From Pseudomonadota bacterium (GTDB lineage Bacteria > Myxococcota > Myxococcia > Myxococcales > Myxococcaceae), in the NCBI GenBank assembly GCA_023423535.1, contig JAFAFL010000105.1, forward strand, positions 1 through 64,000: a stretch of DNA of 64,000 nt. The letters run 5' to 3'. The notes beneath the pieces are model-generated. The model worked only from the letters and a program-made list of their open reading frames with translations. It ran no database searches and was not told where the DNA came from. The first letter of the stretch is position 1, and each line of letters starts with the position of its first letter. Below are positions 60,391-64,000 of the stretch, in pieces. A program made the translations under genes and the position numbers.

Positions 60391-61719
60391 TCAGCCGAGC
60401 TGCTCGGCGATCCGCGTCGCGTGGGTGCGCGCGGCCGCCATCACCGAAGGCTCGTCCAGGGTGAGCAGCGCGCGGTCCTTCATCACCAGCCGGCCATCGA
60501 TCATCACGTCGGTCACGTCGCGCGCCTGAGCGGAGTAGACGATCTGCGAGGGCAGATCCTCCGCGGTCGGTCCCGCGTGCGGCCCCGAGAGCTCCAGCAG
60601 CGTGAGGTCCGCTCGCTTGCCGGGCTCCACGGAGCCGAGCTCCTTCTCCAGCCCCAGCGCGCGCGCGCCGCCGAGCGTCGCCAGCTCCAGCACCTGCGCG
60701 CCGGTCATGCTCAACGGACCGCAGCGCGGCTTGTGGATGAGCGCCGCTAGCCGCATCTCCACGAACATGTCGAGGTTGTTGTTGCAGGGCGCGCCGTCCG
60801 CGCCGAGGCAGAGCGACACGCCCTCGGTCAGCAGTTCCGGGATCTTCGCGATGCCGCTGGCGAGCTTGAGGTTCGAGCCGGGGCAGTGACAGACGTGCGT
60901 GCCGGTCTCCTTCAGCAGCCGCATCTCCTTCGCGGTGAGCCACACGCAGTGCGCCAGCGTGGTGTGCGGCCCGAGCAGCCCGAGCTGGTGGAAGTACTCC
61001 ACGTTGTCGAGCCCGGTGCGCTGGCGGACCAGATCGACCTCGGTCGGGTTCTCGCTCGCGTGGGTGTGGATGCGCACGCCCTTCTCCTTCGCGAGCCTCG
61101 CGACCTCGCGCAGGAGCTCCTCGGTGCAGGAGAGGACGAAGCGCGGCGCGAACGCGTAACGCAGCCGGCCGTCGTGCGTGTCGTGCCACCGCTCGATGAG
61201 GCGAAGGCTCTCCGCCAGCGAGTCCGCCGTCGTCTCGCGCAGCCCCGCGGGAACGCCCTGCCCCGCGTCCATCATTGCCTTGCCGGAGGTGAGCCTGAAC
61301 CCGGCGTCGCGCGCGCTCTCGAACACCGAGTCGGTGTGGCGCACGGTGCCCATGTCCAGCGCCGCGGTGGCGCCGGAACGGATGAGCTCCGCGAAGGTCA
61401 GATCCGCGGAGGCGCGCAGGCTCTCCTGCGTGTGTGCGGCCTCCATCGGCCAGATGCGCTCGCGGAGCCAGTCGAGCAATTCGAGCCCGTCCGCGCGGTT
61501 GCGGAAGAGCGTCTGACACGCGTGGAGGTGGCCGTGCACGAAGCCGGGCAGCAGCACCTTCCCCGTCGCATCGAGCACCTGGCGCAGCTCTCTTCCGGCG
61601 CGCAGGTTGCGGCCGACCTTCGCGATGCGTCCGTCCTCCACCAGCACGTCGACGCCCTGCAGGATCTCCCGCTGGGCATTCATGGTGACGACGGTGGCGT
61701 TCTGGATGAGGAGGTTCAC
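60391..61719 (-). CDS. Amidohydrolase, nucleoside/5'-deoxyadenosine deaminase-type (MtaD-like)
   Basis: 442 residues from the GTG at 61719. Metal site HGHLH (62-66; the H-x-H pair is 64/66), later HTHASE, a His-Cys stretch (LAHCVW) and the GADGAPCNNN Asp. The motif ACQTLFRNRADGLELLDWLRE is typical of the ATZ/TRZ and methylthioadenosine/adenosyl-homocysteine deaminase group. Neighbouring cytidine deaminase (14 bases upstream) and purine nucleoside phosphorylase make a nucleoside substrate likely. The exact substrate is not decided by sequence. Confidence 0.88.
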   Translation of the reverse strand: MNLLIQNATVVTMNAQREILQGVDVLVEDGRIAKVGRNLRAGRELRQVLDATGKVLLPGFVHGHLHACQTLFRNRADGLELLDWLRERIWPMEAAHTQESLRASADLTFAELIRSGATAALDMGTVRHTDSVFESARDAGFRLTSGKAMMDAGQGVPAGLRETTADSLAESLRLIERWHDTHDGRLRYAFAPRFVLSCTEELLREVARLAKEKGVRIHTHASENPTEVDLVRQRTGLDNVEYFHQLGLLGPHTTLAHCVWLTAKEMRLLKETGTHVCHCPGSNLKLASGIAKIPELLTEGVSLCLGADGAPCNNNLDMFVEMRLAALIHKPRCGPLSMTGAQVLELATLGGARALGLEKELGSVEPGKRADLTLLELSGPHAGPTAEDLPSQIVYSAQARDVTDVMIDGRLVMKDRALLTLDEPSVMAAARTHATRIAEQLG

Positions 61720-61733
61720 GGCGGCTCGGGCCT

Positions 61734-62144
61734 CTAGAGAAAGTCGCGGTTGAAGGCGTGGGGCAGAAGCTCGGCGAGCGTATAGCGCGCCTCGGTGCCG
61801 TCCGGTGTGCGGCTTCTCACCGGCGTGTCCGGACCGCAGAACTCGGCGAGGACCTGCCGGCAGGTGCCACAGGGCGGACAGGGCTCTTCCGAGTTCGCGA
61901 CGATCGCCACCGCGCGGAACCTGCGCACGCCCCTGCCCACCGCGCTGCCGATCGCGTGCCGCTCCGCGCAGACGGAGAGCCCGTACGAGGAGTTCTCCAC
62001 GTTGCAGCCGGTGATGATCTGCCCGTCCTCCGCGAGCAGCGCGGCGCCGACGGGGAACTTCGAATAGGGCGCGTACGCCTGCTGCTGCACGCCGCGCGCG
62101 GCCTCGAAGAGCGCGTCCCAGGGGATCTCGTTGCCAGTCGCCAT
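61734..62144 (-). CDS. cdd: Cytidine deaminase
   Basis: 136 residues from the ATG at 62144 with GGGAG upstream. The zinc site is complete: C59-A-E61 in SVCAERHAIG, and C92/C95 in PCGTCRQVL. It turns cytidine and deoxycytidine into uridine forms. Single-domain tetrameric type by length. 14 bases before the amidohydrolase gene on the same strand; divergent from the SDR gene. Confidence 0.95.
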   Translation of the reverse strand: MATGNEIPWDALFEAARGVQQQAYAPYSKFPVGAALLAEDGQIITGCNVENSSYGLSVCAERHAIGSAVGRGVRRFRAVAIVANSEEPCPPCGTCRQVLAEFCGPDTPVRSRTPDGTEARYTLAELLPHAFNRDFL

Positions 62145-62175
62145 CGCCCGTTTCTCCCGTTCTATGGTTCGCACC

Positions 62176-63051
62176 ATGAATCAAGCCTCCCTCGTCGGAA
62201 AGATCTGCGTCGTCACCGGCGCGAACTCCGGCATCGGCAGGGCGATGGCGGCGCAGCTCGGCGAGCGCGGGGCGACGGTGGTGATGGTCTGCCGCAACCC
62301 GGAGACGTCCCACGCCGCACGCGCGGAATTGCAGACGGTGTGCGAGGCGAACGGCGGCGCAGGCACGTTCGAGCTCATCCGCGCGGACCTCTCCGAGATG
62401 GCGCAGGTGCGGCGCGCGGCGGAGGAGATCCGGGGGCGCTGGCCGAAGGTGGACGTGCTCGTCAACAACGCCGGGCTCTATCTCCCGAAGCGGCGGGTGA
62501 CCTCCGAGGGATTGGAGACCATGTTCGCGGTCAATCACCTCGCGCCGTTCGTGCTGACGCAGATGCTGCGAGACCAGCTGCGGGCAGCGTCTTCGTCGGG
62601 GCGTCCGCGGGTGGTGACGACCTCGTCGTTCGGGCACGTGCTCGGGCACGTGAACTTCGAGGACCTGCAGGCGGGGCGTCGCTTCATCGGGCTGCGGCAG
62701 TACTCGAACACCAAGCTGATGAACGTCCTCTTCACCCGCGAGCTCGCGCGGCGCGAAGGCGACTGGCTCACCGCGCATTGCTTCAACCCGGGTGCGGTGG
62801 CGACGGGCTTCGCGCAGGACGAACGGGATGCGTTCTCCTTCGGCGTGCTGCTCGCGCGACCGTTTCAGCGTTCGCCGCAGAGCGCGGCGAGAACGGGGAC
62901 GATGCTCGCCGCGGACGGCGAGGCGCTGGAGAGCAACGGGGGCTACTGGAGCCGCGGCAAGCGCACGAAGCCGTCCCGCGAGGGCCGCAGCAACGAGACC
63001 GCGCTGCGGTTGTGGGACGTGAGCGAGAAGCTCGCGGCGAGGCTGGGGTGA
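62176..63051 (+). CDS. Short-chain dehydrogenase/reductase
   Basis: 291 residues from the ATG at 62176 (ATG at 62164 is possible). Cofactor motif TGANSGIG, LVNNAGL and the catalytic YSNTK, with the TTSS Ser before it. Retinol-dehydrogenase-like type, similar to the SDR at 35961. Substrate unknown. Divergent from the cytidine deaminase gene; converges on the second PilZ protein. Confidence 0.92.
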   Translation: MNQASLVGKICVVTGANSGIGRAMAAQLGERGATVVMVCRNPETSHAARAELQTVCEANGGAGTFELIRADLSEMAQVRRAAEEIRGRWPKVDVLVNNAGLYLPKRRVTSEGLETMFAVNHLAPFVLTQMLRDQLRAASSSGRPRVVTTSSFGHVLGHVNFEDLQAGRRFIGLRQYSNTKLMNVLFTRELARREGDWLTAHCFNPGAVATGFAQDERDAFSFGVLLARPFQRSPQSAARTGTMLAADGEALESNGGYWSRGKRTKPSREGRSNETALRLWDVSEKLAARLG

Positions 63052-63054
63052 CGG

Positions 63055-63474
63055 CTACAGCGAGGGCGTGCCCGCGGCGATGAGATCGTCGAGGTACTTC
63101 GCGATCGCCAGCTCGCTCTGCACGTCGAGCTCGGTGAAGCGGACGTGGAAGGAGATGCCCTTGCCCGCGTCGGAGAGGCGGATGATCTCGCCCTGCGCGC
63201 GCAGCTCCTTCGGCACGCCGGGCAGACGGAAGCGCACGTCCACGAGCTTCCCGAGCGGCGGCGTCTGGCCCTGCCAGTGGATTCCGCCGATGGAGAGATC
63301 GCCCTCGCGCTCTTCCCAGTGCGCGTCGTCGCTGCCGGCGTCGCGCACGAGGAAGCTCATCGGGTAGCGCGGAGAGTCGCGGCGATCGTCCGCACGGCGA
63401 TCCTTCGTGCGGCTGATGGGCTCCTCCGGGGTGTTCTCGCTCTTGCGGCGCTCGTTCTTGCGACGTTCGGCCAT
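63055..63474 (-). CDS. PilZ-type protein
   Basis: 139 residues. A basic N-terminal segment (MAERRKNERRKSEN, then RRADDRRDSPR) comes before a PilZ-like beta domain with RDSPRYPMSF (an R-x-x-x-R pattern) and LSIGGIHWQG (the D/NxSxxG motif reads DLSIGG). Both cyclic di-GMP motifs are therefore close to consensus. It follows the purine nucleoside phosphorylase gene by 10 bases on the same strand. Confidence 0.86.
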   Translation of the reverse strand: MAERRKNERRKSENTPEEPISRTKDRRADDRRDSPRYPMSFLVRDAGSDDAHWEEREGDLSIGGIHWQGQTPPLGKLVDVRFRLPGVPKELRAQGEIIRLSDAGKGISFHVRFTELDVQSELAIAKYLDDLIAAGTPSL

Positions 63475-63484
63475 GGCGCTCTGA

Positions 63485-64000
63485 CTATACCTTCGCGGCC
63501 GCGAGGGCCGGCAGGAACTCGGTGAGCAGCGCGCCGAACACGTCCTTCACGCGGTTTGCGGTGTCGGCGACCTCTTCGTGCGAGAGCGGCTGGTGGCCCA
63601 TGCCCGCGGCGAGGTTCGTGATGCAGGAGATGCCCACCACCGGCACGCGCATGTGCGCCGCCGCCACGACCTCCGGCACCGTGCTCATGCCCACCGCGTC
63701 CGCGCCGAGCGTGCGGAGCATGCGGATCTCCGCCGGCGTCTCGTACGAGGGACCGGAGACGATCGCGTACACGCCCTGGCGCAGGTTCACGCGCTGGCGC
63801 ATCGCGCAGTCGAGCAGCACCGCGCGCAGGTGCGGAGCGTAGGCGGCGGTCAGGTCCGGGAAGCGGGGTCCGAGCCGCTCGTCGTTGCGCCCGGTCAGCG
63901 CGTTCCAGCCCGAGAGGTTCAGGTGATCGGTGATGATCATCAGATCGCCGGGAGAGAAGTCGCGGTTGATGCCGCCGGCGGCGTTGGTGACGACGAGGCC
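63485..64000 (-). CDS. Purine nucleoside phosphorylase (5' end outside window)
   Basis: The frame runs off the right edge; about 171 residues are visible. The family motif LVVTNAAGGI is at the start of the visible part, followed by GDLMIITDHLNLSGWN, VYAIVSGPSYETPAEIRM and VVGISCITNLAAGM. This is the trimeric PNP/methylthioadenosine phosphorylase type. It splits inosine or guanosine with phosphate. It fits with the cytidine deaminase and amidohydrolase as nucleoside salvage. Confidence 0.93.
   Translation of the reverse strand, partial: GLVVTNAAGGINRDFSPGDLMIITDHLNLSGWNALTGRNDERLGPRFPDLTAAYAPHLRAVLLDCAMRQRVNLRQGVYAIVSGPSYETPAEIRMLRTLGADAVGMSTVPEVVAAAHMRVPVVGISCITNLAAGMGHQPLSHEEVADTANRVKDVFGALLTEFLPALAAAKV

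Overview
The window is very GC-rich, gene-dense and dominated by minus-strand operons whose genes overlap by 4 bases (ATGA or GTGA). The gene content points to a myxobacterium (Myxococcota, probably suborder Cystobacterineae): a MYXO-CTERM-like surface-protein tail, a eukaryotic-type Ser/Thr kinase, many lipoproteins with Asp/Gly-rich (DGG, DAG) linkers, stand-alone receiver proteins and PilZ proteins, split LigD-type repair enzymes, and a type III secretion locus of the non-flagellar kind known from myxobacteria. This assignment is inference from gene content; no rRNA, tRNA, CRISPR array or insertion sequence was seen. No gap between genes exceeds about 220 bases.

Layout. 1-221: tail of an unidentified plus-strand gene. 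348-788: HU/IHF-family protein with an extended tail. 859-9808 (minus): type III secretion genes in two blocks. The first-transcribed block (9808 to 7477) holds a small helical protein in the needle position, the inner rod SctI, the lipoprotein ring SctJ and an unknown protein. The second (7327 to 859) holds SctQ, a FliO-like membrane protein, and the export apparatus SctR-S-T-U-V. The ATPase, stator, SctD and any secretin are not in the window. 9965-13314: EAL-HDOD protein, patatin-like lipase, PilZ protein and receiver protein. 13411-25467 (minus): one long run of MoxR ATPase, DUF58, a BatD/DUF4381-like protein, BatA, BatB, BatC, BatD and BatE, followed by a LolD/MacB-type ABC ATPase and FtsX-type permease joined to batE by a 4-base overlap.

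25539-38432: a CoA transferase, a 1096-residue CARDB/Ig-like surface protein with a good intrinsic terminator, a methyltransferase, a ZIP metal transporter, a Uma2 protein, a four-gene LpoB-type envelope operon, a short-chain dehydrogenase and an MscS channel. 38470-43510: Fis-like regulator, a receiver protein translationally coupled to a tetraheme cytochrome lipoprotein, an MltD-type transglycosylase and a small lipoprotein. 43514-50124: AAA ATPase and Ser/Thr kinase (co-directional), then a LigD-type polymerase converging on a separate LigD-type ATP-dependent ligase. 50148-53835: a second FtsX/ATPase exporter coupled to a large lipoprotein. 53884-58202: erythromycin-esterase-like protein and a PspA, solute-binding-like, coiled-coil membrane protein trio. 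58326-64000: large lipoprotein, nucleoside-salvage genes (amidohydrolase, cytidine deaminase, purine nucleoside phosphorylase), a second SDR and a second PilZ protein.

The most interesting points are: a FliO-like gene inside a non-flagellar type III locus; the coupling of a complete Bat/MoxR operon to a MacB/Lol-type exporter; the receiver protein coupled to a cytochrome fused to a degenerate metallophosphoesterase domain; and the PspA, solute-binding-like, membrane coiled-coil trio.
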